NCBI GenBank assembly: GCA_910589415.1 | Contig: OU342632.1 | Location: 16,805,507-16,869,506 of the forward strand | Direction: 5' to 3' | DNA from: Malachius bipustulatus | Taxonomy: Eukaryota > Arthropoda > Insecta > Coleoptera > Melyridae | DNA length: 64,000 bases | Notes under the pieces: generated by a model | What the model was told of the DNA's origin: nothing | Databases searched by the model: none | The model's input: only the letters and a program-made list of their open reading frames with translations | In this document: positions 10,765-22,867 of the stretch, piece after piece | Layout of the letters: the number at the start of each line of letters is the position of its first letter | Numbering within the stretch: the stretch's first letter is position 1 | Made by a program: the position numbers and the translations under genes

Positions 10765-11670
10765 TACAGTGTGACCCATTTGTTCTTGAAACACCCTATA
10801 TAATCTTAATTTATGGTGCGATTTTAAAAAGGTTTCTTTTAAATCATTAGAGCTTGATAAACTATATTTTGGGAGCAAAAAGCGTCTCATTCCTACAAAA
10901 TTCCAGGCCTACTAGATCAGTGTTTACTTGTAAAATCTCAAAAATTCATATTAGCAATTTTTTTAGAAAAAAACTGGGCACGCCACGGGATTCACCAGCC
11001 CTCAAAACGGTACTGTACTAAATTTTATTGAAAATGTCAGAGTAAAAAGGATCTTGTAGTTATTTTAGAAATTCATAATAATACTCCGAATTTTCATAGA
11101 TTTATTCGAAAAGGTCAAAAAAAGCTATCCATGAAAAAAAAACTAATTACTTTTACAAAAAGCATTTAACTGTCAAAAGTGACAAATAAATTTGTAAGAT
11201 AATTCCAAAAATACAGTACAACGTGCATGTCTAGTGTTTTTTTTTTTTTTGAGAGACAAAATAGAATTTTTTGTCCAGTTGGTGATAATGTGATAATTAA
11301 AAAAAAAATTTTTACTTTTTTTTTTGCTTATGATATTGACTAATTGACCTTTTCGAATAAATTTATGAAAATACGGAGTATTATTATGAATTCCTAAAAT
11401 AACTGCAAGATTCTTATTAGGTACTCTGACATTTCCAATAAAATTTGGTACAGTACCGTTTTGAGGCCTGGTGAGTCCTGTGGCGTGCCCATAAAAAAAA
11501 TCGTTAATATGAATTTTTTTGATTTTACTAGTAGGCCTTGGATTTTGAAGAAATGAGACGCTTTTTACTCCCAAAATATAATTTATCTATGTTTAAAAGA
11601 AATCCTTTTAAAACGGCACTATAAATTAAGATTATACAGGGTGCTTCAAGAACAAATGGGTCACACTGTA
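10765..11670. repeat. Palindromic MITE, TACAGTGTGACCC ends
   Basis: The left end TACAGTGTGACCCATTTG matches the right end CAAATGGGTCACACTGTA perfectly. The arms of about 400 bp remain complementary through CACGCCAC / GTGGCGTG and CCTTTTCGAATAAAT. The centre is near 11,220. The minus-strand open frame inside comes from the repeat and has no known domain. Confidence 0.8.
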
Positions 11671-11847
11671 GATTTAATAATTCAAGTGAGGGTTGCCTAA
11701 AATGAAAATTTATTATTTAATATTATGTAAAAATTAAAATGCATCTAGACAAAAATGCGGTGTATAGGTACAGAAGTGATTTTTTCATTTTAATTTTCTT
11801 TTTAACAAGAAAATTATAAATAGTTCTTCTGGTTATCTAGTTCATGA

Positions 11848-12913
11848 TAGAGGTCGTTTCTGTAAGAAGTACATAGGCGGTCTTTCAATGCTGCGTCAAC
11901 TACGTGTAGGGGATGGAAGGGGTGTTTACGATACCTGTCGGCTACCGTAAATCAGTGGCGCGGAGCTTTGAAGAATGAAATTGTATTTTTAATTTACATA
12001 AATAAATTTGATAAAGTTATTTGATATAGGTAAGTTAATTTTTCCTATAACTCTTTTCGTGTGTTTAGTTATATAACAAATAAATCACTTTTTTCCATAA
12101 TTCTTAATTTTCAATTAAATTCAGTTTTTGAAGAAATATAATCAATAGAAGAGCACATTTTTCAAATTGCATATATAATTCTTTTATGAAAATAATAACG
12201 ATGCTTTTAGGTATATCAAATGCTGAGAAAAACAATGTTATAAATATAAAAAATAATATAAAAAGTCACAAAAATCACATTTTTAGTTTGAAAGCGATTG
12301 AGGAATAAATAATGAACCTCGCCGTTTTGAAATAAAAACCTTAGATAAAATATATAATATTTTTATTATAATATTACAATAAAATATTCATATTTATTTG
12401 TAAAAGGAAAAATACGAAAATATATACAAAAATGTGTTCCTTATTAAATATGAACAATTGAGTTTTTTTTTAAGAATTTTCGAGTATAATAAATAATTAA
12501 TAAAATTCATATTAAAAAAAATATCACAAAAAATTTATTTACAGTAACTCTTCACATAGTATATAATATAATAATAATATTGTTAATTAATTGATATAAA
12601 CTATATCCTCAAAACAGCATAAAATTTTCAGGGTAAAACAGAAAACAGAGAACTCTTTATTGCATTAAAAATTATCTGGTAGGTAGCCGACTTACAGCGG
12701 TTTGTCATTCCTGGAAAGTATTCTCAGAAGCATTAGAATACCACGCATTACTCGGGACTTTTGAATGGGAAGATTATAGAAAATTTCGGTACGCCACTGA
12801 CGGGAGTTGAGTGCTAGTAAACACGCCTGGTGGAGCGGGACCGCCTTAACAGGTACCGAATTCTATCTACCGCGCATTTTTACGACATGTACTTCTTACA
12901 GAAACGACCTCTA
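11848..12913. mobile_element. Non-autonomous TIR element with TA duplication
   Basis: The perfect terminal inverted repeats are at least 24 bp: GAGGTCGTTTCTGTAAGAAG at the left and CTTCTTACAGAAACGACCTC at the right, each flanked by TA. The interior of about 1 kb is AT-rich and non-coding. Subterminal segments (CAGTGGCGCGGAG / CGCCACTGACGGG) are also roughly inverted. TA duplication and size fit a Tc1/mariner-type non-autonomous element. Confidence 0.75.
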
Positions 12914-13056
12914 CACAGTTTATATTTACTCTCACAAAAGCAGTTTTTGACACGTTCAGGATGAATATGTCTGATTAAAGAACACCTGCATTTTTCAAAG
13001 CGTTTCCCCAAACAGAATCTCAAAGATATTTCCGATAGGGTCACTTTTGATGGTGA

Positions 13057-14631
13057 ACTGACGGGAGCTTTAAACGGGACGAGAAACAGTCACTATCGGG
13101 GCAATATCGGGGCAAGTCGAATGCGACTGGACATGATGGGATCTCTGCAAAAATGCTAAAGATGTGCCTACCGGTTGTCGCTCCGTATTTGACACATGTC
13201 ATAAATTGTTGTTTAGAGGTGGGATACTTTCCTAGAATGTGGAGATATGCGGTTGTGAAACCTCTCCCTAAAGTGACTTGTCCTGAGTCCTTCAGTGATT
13301 TGCGTCCAATAAGTATACTGCCGGCTATGGCCAAGATATTAGAAAAGGTGGTGTATAAACAGATATATAAGTACGTCATGGAGAATGACATAATACCGGA
13401 TACTCAATCGGGATTTCGATGTGGGTTTAGCTCCACCACGTTATTGCTTCATATTACGGATCATATAGTGAGATCGCGGGACATGGGCCTGGACACTGCG
13501 GTGGTACAGTTGGACTACTCCAAAGCATTTGATTGCCTAGATCACGAATTGTTAATTTCTAAACTTGAATATTATTGTTTTGATAAGGTCTCCTGTTGCT
13601 TTTTCCAAAACTACTTAAGCGATAGATTTCAAAGTGTTCAGACCACGACAATGTCACGCTGGTCTCCTGTTACCTCTGGGGTGCCCCAGGGTTCAGTTCT
13701 GGGGCCGTTGCTCTATCTTGTGTATGTGGCGGATATAAATAAAACAATAAAGTACGTCAACATTCAGTCATTTGCTGATGATACACAGCTCTACTTGTCA
13801 TATCCTCCAGAATGTAAACATATTGCTACTGATCAGATAAACAGGGATCTCACGGCCTTGCATGAGTATTCACTAGCTCATAACCTTAAGCTCAACCCGA
13901 ATAAATGTAGTGTTATGTTTTTTTCTATAAATTCCAATAAGACCGAGGATCAAAATGTCCAAGTTGTTATACAGAGTCAACCAGTAAAAGTGCAGCAGAG
14001 CGTGAAAAACTTAGGAATTATTTTTGATTGCTTATTGCGTTTTGAGGAGCATGTGACTCTTCTGGTGAAGAAATCATATTTAGTCCTCAGACGGCTATAT
14101 AGGCATAGGTATCTCTATGGTTACCCCTTGAGAAAGAAGCTATGTGAAACATTTGTTACTCCCATATTGAATTATGGATTTACATTATATTATCCCTGTC
14201 TATACCAAGCTACAAAATATCGACTGCAAAAGATTCAGAACAGCTGTTGCAGGTTCGTAAGCGGTCTTCGAAAATACGACCATGTTTCATGGAGGATTTG
14301 TGAACTGGGTTGGCTTAGGTTGGACGGTTTATTTGCCTACCACATGGGTTGTTTGGTCTTTCGGGTCCTCTCCACGTCGACACCTCCATATCTCAGAAAG
14401 AAATTTATGTTTAGAGGGGAGATGCATGACCGCAGTATCAGGCACCCATGGTTCTTGAGCTTACCTAGATTTCGTCTGGCAGGTTCTCGGGTGTGCTTTT
14501 CATATAATGCAGTAAAAATTTATAATGAAATACCAATTGAATTGAAAACACGTACCATGGCTTACTTGCGAAAATACTATAAGTCATACTTACTCGATAG
14601 GCAGAGGGCGGCCTGCGTGCTGGCTGTGTGA
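13057..14631 (+). CDS. LINE reverse transcriptase, 5'-truncated
   Basis: An uninterrupted frame of about 525 codons follows an in-frame stop at 13,054. It encodes the RT of a non-LTR retrotransposon (jockey/CR1/L2-like group). The order of motifs is intact: SNATGHDGIS just before Met 13,153; RPISILPAMAKILEKV (about residues 51-66 from that Met); motif A LDYSKAFD (120-127); motif B SGVPQGSVLGPLL (175-187); the catalytic FADD (207-210); then NPNKCSVMF and the thumb motif KNLGIIF. A C-terminal tail of about 180 residues follows. No apurinic endonuclease domain or ORF1 lies upstream, so this is a truncated copy that cannot act alone, although its RT shows no stop or frameshift. The annotated start is the first codon after the stop; the element has no true initiator here. 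Confidence 0.9.
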   Translation, partial: TDGSFKRDEKQSLSGQYRGKSNATGHDGISAKMLKMCLPVVAPYLTHVINCCLEVGYFPRMWRYAVVKPLPKVTCPESFSDLRPISILPAMAKILEKVVYKQIYKYVMENDIIPDTQSGFRCGFSSTTLLLHITDHIVRSRDMGLDTAVVQLDYSKAFDCLDHELLISKLEYYCFDKVSCCFFQNYLSDRFQSVQTTTMSRWSPVTSGVPQGSVLGPLLYLVYVADINKTIKYVNIQSFADDTQLYLSYPPECKHIATDQINRDLTALHEYSLAHNLKLNPNKCSVMFFSINSNKTEDQNVQVVIQSQPVKVQQSVKNLGIIFDCLLRFEEHVTLLVKKSYLVLRRLYRHRYLYGYPLRKKLCETFVTPILNYGFTLYYPCLYQATKYRLQKIQNSCCRFVSGLRKYDHVSWRICELGWLRLDGLFAYHMGCLVFRVLSTSTPPYLRKKFMFRGEMHDRSIRHPWFLSLPRFRLAGSRVCFSYNAVKIYNEIPIELKTRTMAYLRKYYKSYLLDRQRAACVLAV

Positions 14632-14936
14632 TCAGGTATTTGTGATCATCTTTGTTTCTTTGCTTTTTTTTTTTTTAAGATTGTTTGTTGTGCCTAGATT
14701 TGATTATGCTAGTTTATGTAGACATAAGATTCATTGTATCTATGTTTAATTAATAATTCTGATTTATGTATTGCTGATTTGATTATTTAAGTATTATGTA
14801 GAATTTACAAATTAATTATAATTATTGAGGTTAAGTGGAGTAGCAATATTGCTAGACTTCGCCTCAATCCTGATGCATGTGTTATATTAGTGATAACACT
14901 TAATAAAGGCACTTTATTATTATTATTATTATTATC
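13057..14936 (+). mobile_element. 5'-truncated non-LTR retrotransposon
   Basis: It comprises the RT frame, a 3' UTR of about 280 bp (TTAAGTGGAGTAGCAATATTGC, then AACACTTAATAAAGGCACTT), and a (TTA)n tail at 14,914-14,934. Short-period TTA tails are typical of CR1/L2-type LINEs rather than poly-A LINEs. The 5' boundary is uncertain, and no target duplication was identified. Confidence 0.8.
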
Positions 14937-15185
14937 TCAAACGAAATGCAGAGGTATTTACTGATAAATGTGTGCTCTCTCCGAAACCTTGTTGTATTGT
15001 GTTGTACCTACACATCGGGAAATAATCTGAAATTTCTATAAGTACCTACATAAGCAAACCAAAAATAGATCGTTCGATATAATATTGAATTTCTAAAGTA
15101 AAAGTCAGGAAATACAACCATATATCGACTTTTTATCAAGTAATACCATGCACAAATAGATAAGTGATGAAAGTGAAACTTGCAT

Positions 15186-16345
15186 GTCGATTTCCAGAAT
15201 AGTATGTTTGTGATACAAGTTGCAAAATGGGAGTGTTTTAAGCACAGACGGAAATCGTTAAACGAAACCGAAAGCAGAGTTTGACAATCGTCAAGTACTT
15301 TAACACTCCTTTTGCGACGTGTGTCACACAAGATTTTTTGTTAAATTGTCAAGAAACAACAATTTATCAATTTTAAGTCGCCAAGAAATATAAATTTAAG
15401 AACTCCAGAAAAGATTCCAATTTTATATTTTCAAAGTGACAGACTTCATGAATAGCTTTTCATTGCCATTTATGATGCCTCTTTTAAGCATTCATGGGTA
15501 AAAGTATGTCACTTTTAAGTATTTATGCAATTATGCCTGAAAGAATGTCATTCCGAAAGTAAAATGACAATCAAAATGGGAACTTTATTAAACGATTTAA
15601 CAATCACACACGTTGCAAAATGCTTTAAGCATTCCAGTGCCTTAAGCACTGAAGATAATTTATACGGAAGATAAAGACAATCTTCAAAATGCTTAAACCT
15701 TCCTTTTAAAACGTTTGGTGTCTACAAGATTTTTTGTTAAATCGCCAAGAAACAACATTTTTTTATTAATTCTAAGTCGCCAAGAAATAGATATAAATTT
15801 AAGAACTCTAGAGATTGGTATTTTATATTGTCAAAGTGACAGTGTCATAAAGCTTCATTTAGATATGCCACTTTAACGTACTCAGAAAGTACTTTTTGTT
15901 AAATCGTTTCATAAAATTGCCATTTTGATTGTCAGTTTAGTTTTGAAATTACATTCTTTTAAGCGCAAGTGCCTAAAAGTGACATACTTTAACGCACGTG
16001 TGCTTAAAAGTAACATAAATGACAATTAAAAGCAAGTTTTCATGAAGCCTGTCACTTTGATAATATGAAATACCAATCTCTAGAATTAATAAAATGTTGT
16101 TTTGTGGCGATTTAAAAAAGAATCTGGTGTACACACGTTGCAAAAGGACTGAATAAGCACTTGACGATTGTCAAACTCGACTTTCGACTTCGTTTGACAA
16201 TTTTCATCGCGTGTTTAAGACACTCTCATTTTGAAACTTATATCACAAACAGCTATTGGTACTGAGATGCCTAAAGAATGTCATTTTGCAACTGAAATGA
16301 CAATCAAAATGAAAAATTTATGAAACGATTTAACAAAAAATATAT
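15186..16345. repeat. Complex foldback with interleaved direct and inverted modules
   Basis: The outer arms pair TTTGACAATCGTCAAGTACTT (15,280) with AAGCACTTGACGATTGTCAAA (16,150). Within them, a module CAAGATTTTTTGTTAAAT..GCCAAGAAACAACA with TTCAAAGTGACAG occurs at about 15,330 and 15,730 in direct orientation and at about 16,050 inverted. A second module (AATGACAATCAAAATGGGAAC..AACGATTTAAC) occurs at about 15,560 and 16,300 and inverted at about 15,900. There are no coding frames. Confidence 0.7.
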
Positions 16346-17213
16346 TAATTGTCTGATAATTAAGAAATTGGAAGTTTGGTCTCTTTTTATTTTGAGAAGA
16401 GCTTTCATACTTTTTTAATAACTTCCTGGATACAAAATTGTCTTATTCTCATTACAATGTAAAAATAAAAACATTAAAGATATCAGATCTAGACATAGTT
16501 TATGATAAGCGCAAGCAAAATCTGGATACTGAGATTAAAATAAAATTTAGTTAAGTACCTACTCCAAAAATAACTTTTTTTCTATTATGTTTTCTATCTG
16601 TTTTGAAAGGCTGAAAAATTCTAAATTTTTCTTGCCAAGAATTTTTTTTCGTCCAATCACACAGTTTTTTCATTAAAAACCAGATATGTACTTAAATAAT
16701 AAACAAATTTACATACTTTGGATGTAATCATTCGGTGCTATTTGATAAAAATTGTAAATATCTCCATCCTCAAAATTGAACGATAAGTTTAATTTTTATT
16801 TAATTTGATCCAAATTTTCCCTTTTTATTTTTCATTTAAAAATTATAGACTTCGTATACAAAATGAAGAATCTAGCGAGTTCTTTAAAGTGCTTCTGTTC
16901 CCGTTTGACCGTTAATTCCGATCTTGCCTATGATTCATCATTTCATACCTACAGCTCAAATTATTTAATTTTAGATTGGCCTATCAATGAAATCTCTTTC
17001 AAACCATTTTTTCTGATCATGCATTCTGAAAAAATAAATCATAGTTGCATGATGGATGTGCTTTGGCCATCCACAGACCACGGTAAGAGAATGACGAATA
17101 TAGCCTAAATGGTTCCGCCTCTAGCCATACTCTCTCAACTGACGCTATGAGGCCGTTTGATTAATAATATAAATTGTTTTGATAATTTTTATTGAACCTT
17201 CTTTTATGTTGAA
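16346..17213. other. AT-rich sequence, nothing recognised
   Basis: An 81-codon open frame at 16,863-17,108 has no recognisable domain or start context, so I do not call it a gene. Confidence 0.4.
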
Positions 17214-17592
17214 TTTTTGTCTTCTGATTTATTGGGGTTTAGGTTCTTGGTTGAAAATATTATTTTTTGAAAAGACTCCAATAATATGGAAATGTTTCGG
17301 GGCCGATTCGTCCCTTGTTCACTCATAAAAATGTATAAAAATGTAAAAAATCTTAAAAATGTTTTACAAAACTATACTTAATACAATAAAATTGGTCGTA
17401 AAAATGGTGTTTATAATATTTTAAATCATTTTTATGAATTTTTTTTTATCAGTTTTTTACATTCTTATACATTTTTATGAGTAAACAGGTGACCAATCGG
17501 CTTCGAAACGTTTTCATTATTATAAAAATTCCTTAAAAAAATAATATTTTTAACCAAGAACCTTAACCCCAATAAATCAGAAGATAAAAAAT
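17214..17592. repeat. Palindromic repeat of about 380 bp
   Basis: The left arm, CTTCTGATTTATTGGGGTTT, AGGTTCTTGGTT and CATAAAAATGTATAAAAATG, is mirrored by CATTCTTATACATTTTTATG, AACCAAGAACCTTAACCCC and AATAAATCAGAAG. Confidence 0.8.
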
Positions 17593-18127
17593 TTAATAAT
17601 TATTGTTGAAACACAGCTTCGTGTACTCACATTATTTTCATCTTACACCCTGCTTTTGATTCACCGCACCCTTCCAGAAATTTTGTTTTAGTCAATTTCG
17701 ATTATCTGTGCTTCTTGAAAAACTCGTTGGCGGTTTCGGTTTCAATATCATCCAAAGATGAGGAAAAACAGTTGACGTTGACAAAGAAAAGAGTTATAGC
17801 ACTGAGAAATGAAAAACGTGTGATTTTTTTCTCATTATTCTATAAAATATGAAGAAGACGAACGAAAAAGTTAAAAAATCAAAGCTATAGGTGTAATAAG
17901 CTTTTTATTTTCGAATATTCTAGGCAGTGTTTTTGAGCCCTCCAAATTGTTCAGATCTTATGGTGGGTACTCGACGCGACTCTCTTTAATATGATACTCT
18001 TTTCTTATTTTGACTTTACCTGGCATCATTTTTGATATAAATATCTGAAACGGACTCTAAAGGGATAAATATCTAAACGTAAACTAAATCAAATTCAAGA
18101 TTTACAAGTAAAAAAATATACTTATTA
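17593..18127. other. AT-rich sequence, nothing recognised
   Basis: No repeat ends, RNA gene or coding signal seen. Confidence 0.35.
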
Positions 18128-19220
18128 AACACGGCGTTTCTAAAAGGAGTACCTACCATAAATTGGACGACGTGTAGATGAATCTAAAATATTTAAAAAA
18201 TGTAAATACATTTTTTTCCGAAAATGTTTTTTAACCGAGATACCAATTAAGGTGATTAAGTGTCGATTTACAAAACAGTTTTTTATGGTATCTTTTTACA
18301 GAGTGGACCAGTAACCGAAGCACCTATTGGCGTGGAATCCGGGATATCAAGAGACCTTTTTTTATTTCTTATTGTTTTTTATGAATGCCAGATTAAATTG
18401 CTAAAAAAAGCCATACTTATAAAATTTCGATAGGACACACCGTTTTATAGAAAAATTCAAATGTAGTGTTTTTACCGATTTTTTCTTTATTTTTATTCAA
18501 TAGTCTAAGATATGTACCATAAAATGAAGGGCTTGTAGATAAAACCAAAATATCACGAAAGTTCTAAGAAATTATTTTTCGAAAATATTTTTTTACCGAG
18601 ATAGCAGGATGTTAAAATGTTCTTTACAAACAGATTATTCAAGTATCTCGGTTAAAAAACATTACCGAAAAAATATTTATATGAACTTTCTTCTTTTTTA
18701 GCTTTATCTATAAAGCCTTCAATTTATGGTACTTATAGTAAACTATTGAATAAAAATAATAAAAATAAAAAGATGTTAAAAAGCTATATATTTGATCTTT
18801 TCTCGAAAACAAAAAAACTAAGGTGCGTATTATCGAAATTTAAGTATGTCATTTTTAAAGCAATTTAATCTGGCATTCCGAAAAAATCATAAAAAAATTT
18901 AAAAAACTTTCAAAAAAATTTTACGAGAAAAAAGGTGTCCTGTGACCCCGTATTCTACGCCACTGGGTGCTTCGGTTATACCCAGAATTTTTCCAAGTAC
19001 CGGTTATTACATAAAAAGCCTGTGTACAAAAATTCAGAATTATTGATCCACTCTGTAGAAAGATACAATAAAAACCTGTTTTGTAAATCGACACTGAAAC
19101 ACCCTCTATCTCGGTTAAAAAACATTTTCGAGAAAAAATGTATTTAAACGTTCTTAATATTTTAGCTTTATCTACACGTCTTTCAATTTATGGTACTCCT
19201 GTTAGAGACACCTTGTATAC
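18128..19220. repeat. Long foldback repeat of about 1.1 kb
   Basis: The ends GGCGTTTCTAAAAGGAGTACC and GGTACTCCTGTTAGAGACACC pair imperfectly. Inner blocks pair as well: AGAGTGGACCAGTAACCGAAG with the CTTCGGTTATACCC / GATCCACTCT region, and GCCAGATTAAATTGC with GCAATTTAATCTGGC. An inner repeat of CCGAGATA-type arms is centred near 18,640. Arm divergence is moderate. Confidence 0.7.
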
Positions 19221-19552
19221 AGTTAAAAAAAACAGGTTCAAAAAATAGATTAGACATGTTAGCTCAGTGTCGATAAGTATACCCATTCAAAGGAAATATG
19301 AATCATAGAAACTTCTTGAAAGTGATTTAAATTTTGATAATTCATTCTGCCTGTGAGCATTTACCTATTTTTGAACCAATACGTTGTAAGACTAATAACA
19401 CTTGTCACAAATTTGAATAAATAGGCATGACGTCATAATTCATATCATATAAAAGGAGATGCGGAAATTTTTGACCTACTAGAGAGACATGTGAAACAAA
19501 AGAAAATTTATGAATGAATCTGGGACCATATTTTTTTATAATACTCTTTATA

Positions 19553-20799
19553 TACAGGGTGTTTCGCATAAGAACTGACACAAAGCAGGGGCGTGTAGGG
19601 AACCCAAAATATGGCGATTTAACACAACTTATCTCTATAAGTTGCACCCCTGAAAAGTTATCGGCCTTGAAATAAAGGCTAGGTACAAATTTAGAAAAAA
19701 ATCATTATCTCAGTTATACTTGAACTTAGAAAAACCAAATTTGGTGCACCAATTTTATTTGGTACACCAGGTTGTGAGTGTACCAAGAGTATTATTGACA
19801 GTAAGTAGAGTCAAATTGTAGCATTTTAAAGGATTGATAATGCAGCCTTAAAATGTTATATAATTTTTAACCCATTGGCCCATTTACGAAATCTTTACTT
19901 CATTTAATGGAGAATTTAATTCTAAAACTTTTATTGCTCTTATTATTTTTCAAAAAACTTTGTAATTTTTCACAAAAACCCTAATAACTAAAAAATCATT
20001 GCAGTTGTGTTATTTGATATCATCAAAAACTAAAAAGATTGCTTGTAAAATTAAATTAAATGTCAAACTTGACGGTCATTATTATTTTTCAGAAAACTTT
20101 GTTGTTTTTAAGTTCCTTCCTGATCTTTTAGTTTGGCATTTATATTAAAAGCCAACTTTTTAGTTTTCGATGATTTTAAATAACACACCTGCAATATGTA
20201 TTTTTTCTTAGTTATTCAGGTTTTTGAGGAAAACGACAAAGTTTTTCTGGAAAATAATAGGAGAAATAAAAGGGAATTTAATTCTTCATTAAATAATGAA
20301 ATAATTTTTTAACTCGAACAACAGGTTAAAAAATTATGTAACATTTTTAAGGGTGCATCATCCCTTATCAACCCTTTAAAACACTACAATTTAACTCTAC
20401 GTACTGTCAATGATTGCTCTTGGTAGACTCACAACGTGTACAAAATTTGTTTTTTCTAAGTTGTAGAGATATTGATTTTATTCGAAATTTCGAAATTTAA
20501 AACCCTATTTCAAGGCAACTTCCCAGGGGTGCAACTTAGTACATTTAGGTCCGTATTCATCAATAAATATAACCCCTGGGGTTATATTTTGGAGCATGTC
20601 ATTGGTTTAAAATTCGTAGCGTTCGTAGGGTTTGAGCATTAGACCAATCAGCTGTCAGAAAATTCAAAATATAACCCCAGAGTTATATTTTGAAGTTTGA
20701 TGAATACGGACAATAGAGATAAGCTGCGTTAAATCACCATATTTTGGGGTCCCCTACATGCCAATGCTATATGTCGGTTCTTATGCGAAACACCCTGTA
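19553..20799. repeat. Palindromic MITE, TACAGGGTGTTTCGCATAAG ends
   Basis: The left end TACAGGGTGTTTCGCATAAG and right end CTTATGCGAAACACCCTGTA are exact complements. The arms of about 500 bp also pair across ACCAAATTTGGTGCACC and CCTTTAAA-type blocks. A separate small element lies in the right arm (20,549-20,711). It is flanked by TA. Confidence 0.8.
20549..20711. mobile_element. 163-bp MITE nested in the palindrome's right arm
   Basis: Its ends GGTCCGTATTCATCAA and TTGATGAATACGGAC are inverted repeats, each followed inward by an AAATATAACCCC block. The left arm of the host palindrome reads straight across the corresponding position (AACTTATAGAGATAAG as complement), giving the approximate empty site. 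About nine extra bases (GTACATTTA) to the left make the exact target duplication unclear. Confidence 0.7.
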
Positions 20800-20980
20800 T
20801 TTTTACTTTCGTGACATTTTTTATATGAATATGTAAACGGGCTAAGATTACAAAGAAGTATACTTCTTATAAACGACCACTCATGAATTAAGGAGTAACA
20901 AAATTGTCATAGCACCTTGAAGGTACGTTATTGTGTGAGTTAGTTTTTGAAAAAAGTTTTTTCGGTCTTTAAGAAAGCTT

Positions 20981-21258
20981 CCGAAGCTTTCTTGAATAGA
21001 TAAACTACATTGTAACCGTTGCAAAGAATTAGCCTACTGTGATCCAAAATAAACGCTAAAAATTAAGAAAACTTAACTAGGCATTTTTTTCGAAAAATTT
21101 TATTTAAAAAACGTGTTTGAAATCACCTCAAATCTCTTTAGGGGTTTTCCGAAAAAAATGCGTGATATATTTTCTCAATGTTTTGCGTTAACTTTTGTTC
21201 ACATTAGGCATGCTCTTTACAACGGCTAAAATGTAGTTTATCCATTTAAGAAAGCTTT
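20981..21258. repeat. Inverted repeat of about 280 bp
   Basis: The left block AAGCTTTCTTGAATAGATAAACTACA pairs with TGTAGTTTATCCATTTAAGAAAGCTT. Inner blocks GCATTTTTTTCGAAAA and TTTTCCGAAAAAAATGC pair too. Flanking sequence to about 20,940 and 21,340 may extend the arms. Confidence 0.6.
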
Positions 21259-21659
21259 ACATATAGAAATTTACTTTGAAATTCACCAAAAAATAAGAAA
21301 AGTTATTGAGGGTGCTTTTATTTGAAGTAAAACACACTGTATATGTTAAAATAACTATATTGTTCAACAAATTTAAAGTGGACGCTATTAATACGAGAGT
21401 ATGATAATTAAAATTCGAGCCGTAGGCGGTGCCTTAATCTCCATATAATTTAATATAGGGAAAAAGAAAAGTGTGATTCCTTGACGGATTCTGAGAAAAA
21501 AAAACTTATTAACATAGGTCCTCAAACGTGCCGTTTTCTATAGACATAGGCCCGAATTCACAAACGTTTCTTTACAAAATAATTACGTGATCAATTATCT
21601 TCATCTCTTTTAAAATCTCATTATTTGTATTAAATGCAAATGAACTGTATACCTACTTA

Positions 21660-22867
21660 TACAGGGTGTCCCATAATATGTGGGCAATCTCCCGGATTTG
21701 GGTAAATTTCGTAAAAATAAATGAAAAAGTAGCTATAAAATTAATCCCTCAGAGACACCCCTACAAAGATATTAGCTGTTGAAGTTGAGGGTTGAAAATC
21801 AATTTATTGCAATAACTTTTTTATTTCTTGAACGATTTTGATAATTTTTGGTTCTATTTTGTATTATTTGGGACTGTTTAGAATAGTGTTTCATAATCTT
21901 TGGTAGCACATACATAGACCTCGGGATGGCATAACCCCCTTATTCACTTGAAAGAAAACAATAAAAATAATAATTTTACAGTTTTTTAAGGTTAATTTTC
22001 TTTTTATTTGATATTTTTTACATAAAAAATGTATCCTTATTTATTTCGATAGAGCGAACCGTTATCGAGATAAACGTCCTTCTAATAGGTGATGCGTCGC
22101 AGGAATTTTCTAAATGTCAAGTAAATTTTAACAAGATGGCTGACCTATGACAGTAAATTGAGCAGGAAACAAAACAATAACTTTAATTAAATACATGTCA
22201 AATAGTGTCAAAGATTTCATTTCATGCAGATTCAATTCTAACTGATTTTAAAATGAGCTACAAAAACGCTGAATACGCAGAAAATCAGTTAGATTTGAAT
22301 CTGCATGAAATTAAATCTTTGGCACTGACGTGTATTTAATTAAGTTATTGTTTTGTTTCCTGCTCAATTTACTGTCAAAGGTCAGCCATTTTGTTAAAAT
22401 TTACTTGACATTTAGAAAGTTCCTGCGACGCATCACCTATTAGAAGGACGTTTATCTCGATAACGGTTCGCTCTATCGAAATAAATAAGGATACATTTTT
22501 TATGTAAAAAATATCAAATAAAAAGAAAATTAACCTTAAAAAACTGTAAAATTATTATTTTTATTGTTTTCTTTCAAGTGAATGAGGGGGTTATGCCATC
22601 CCGATGTCTATGTATGTGCTACCAAAGATTATGAAACACTATTCTAAACAGTCCAAAATAATACAGAATAAAACCAAAAATTATCAAAATCGTTCAAGAA
22701 ATAAAAAAGTTATTGCAAAAAATTGACTTTCAACCCTCAACTTCAACAGCTAACATCTTTGTAGGGGTGTCTCGGAGGAATTAATTTTATAGCTATTTTT
22801 TCATTTATTTTTACGAAATTTACCCAATCCGGGAGATTGCCCACATATTATGGGACACCCGCCTGTA
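21660..22867. mobile_element. Palindromic deletion derivative of the mariner-like element at 24,981
   Basis: The ends read TACAGGGTGTCCCATAATATG and CATATTATGGGACACCCGCCTGTA. The arms of about 590 bp are highly complementary and centre near 22,260. Both arms match the right-hand part of the transposase-bearing element at 24,981-26,323 (for example GTTTCCTGCTCAATTTACTGTCAA and CATCACCTATTAGAAGGACG). It therefore looks like two opposed copies of one end with the coding region lost. Confidence 0.8.

Noticed and set aside
11173..11574. 133-codon minus-strand frame
   Set aside because: It is one arm of the palindromic MITE 10,765-11,670 and contains homopolymer runs.
16863..17108. 81-codon frame
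   Set aside because: No domain, no supporting splice signals, AT-rich context.
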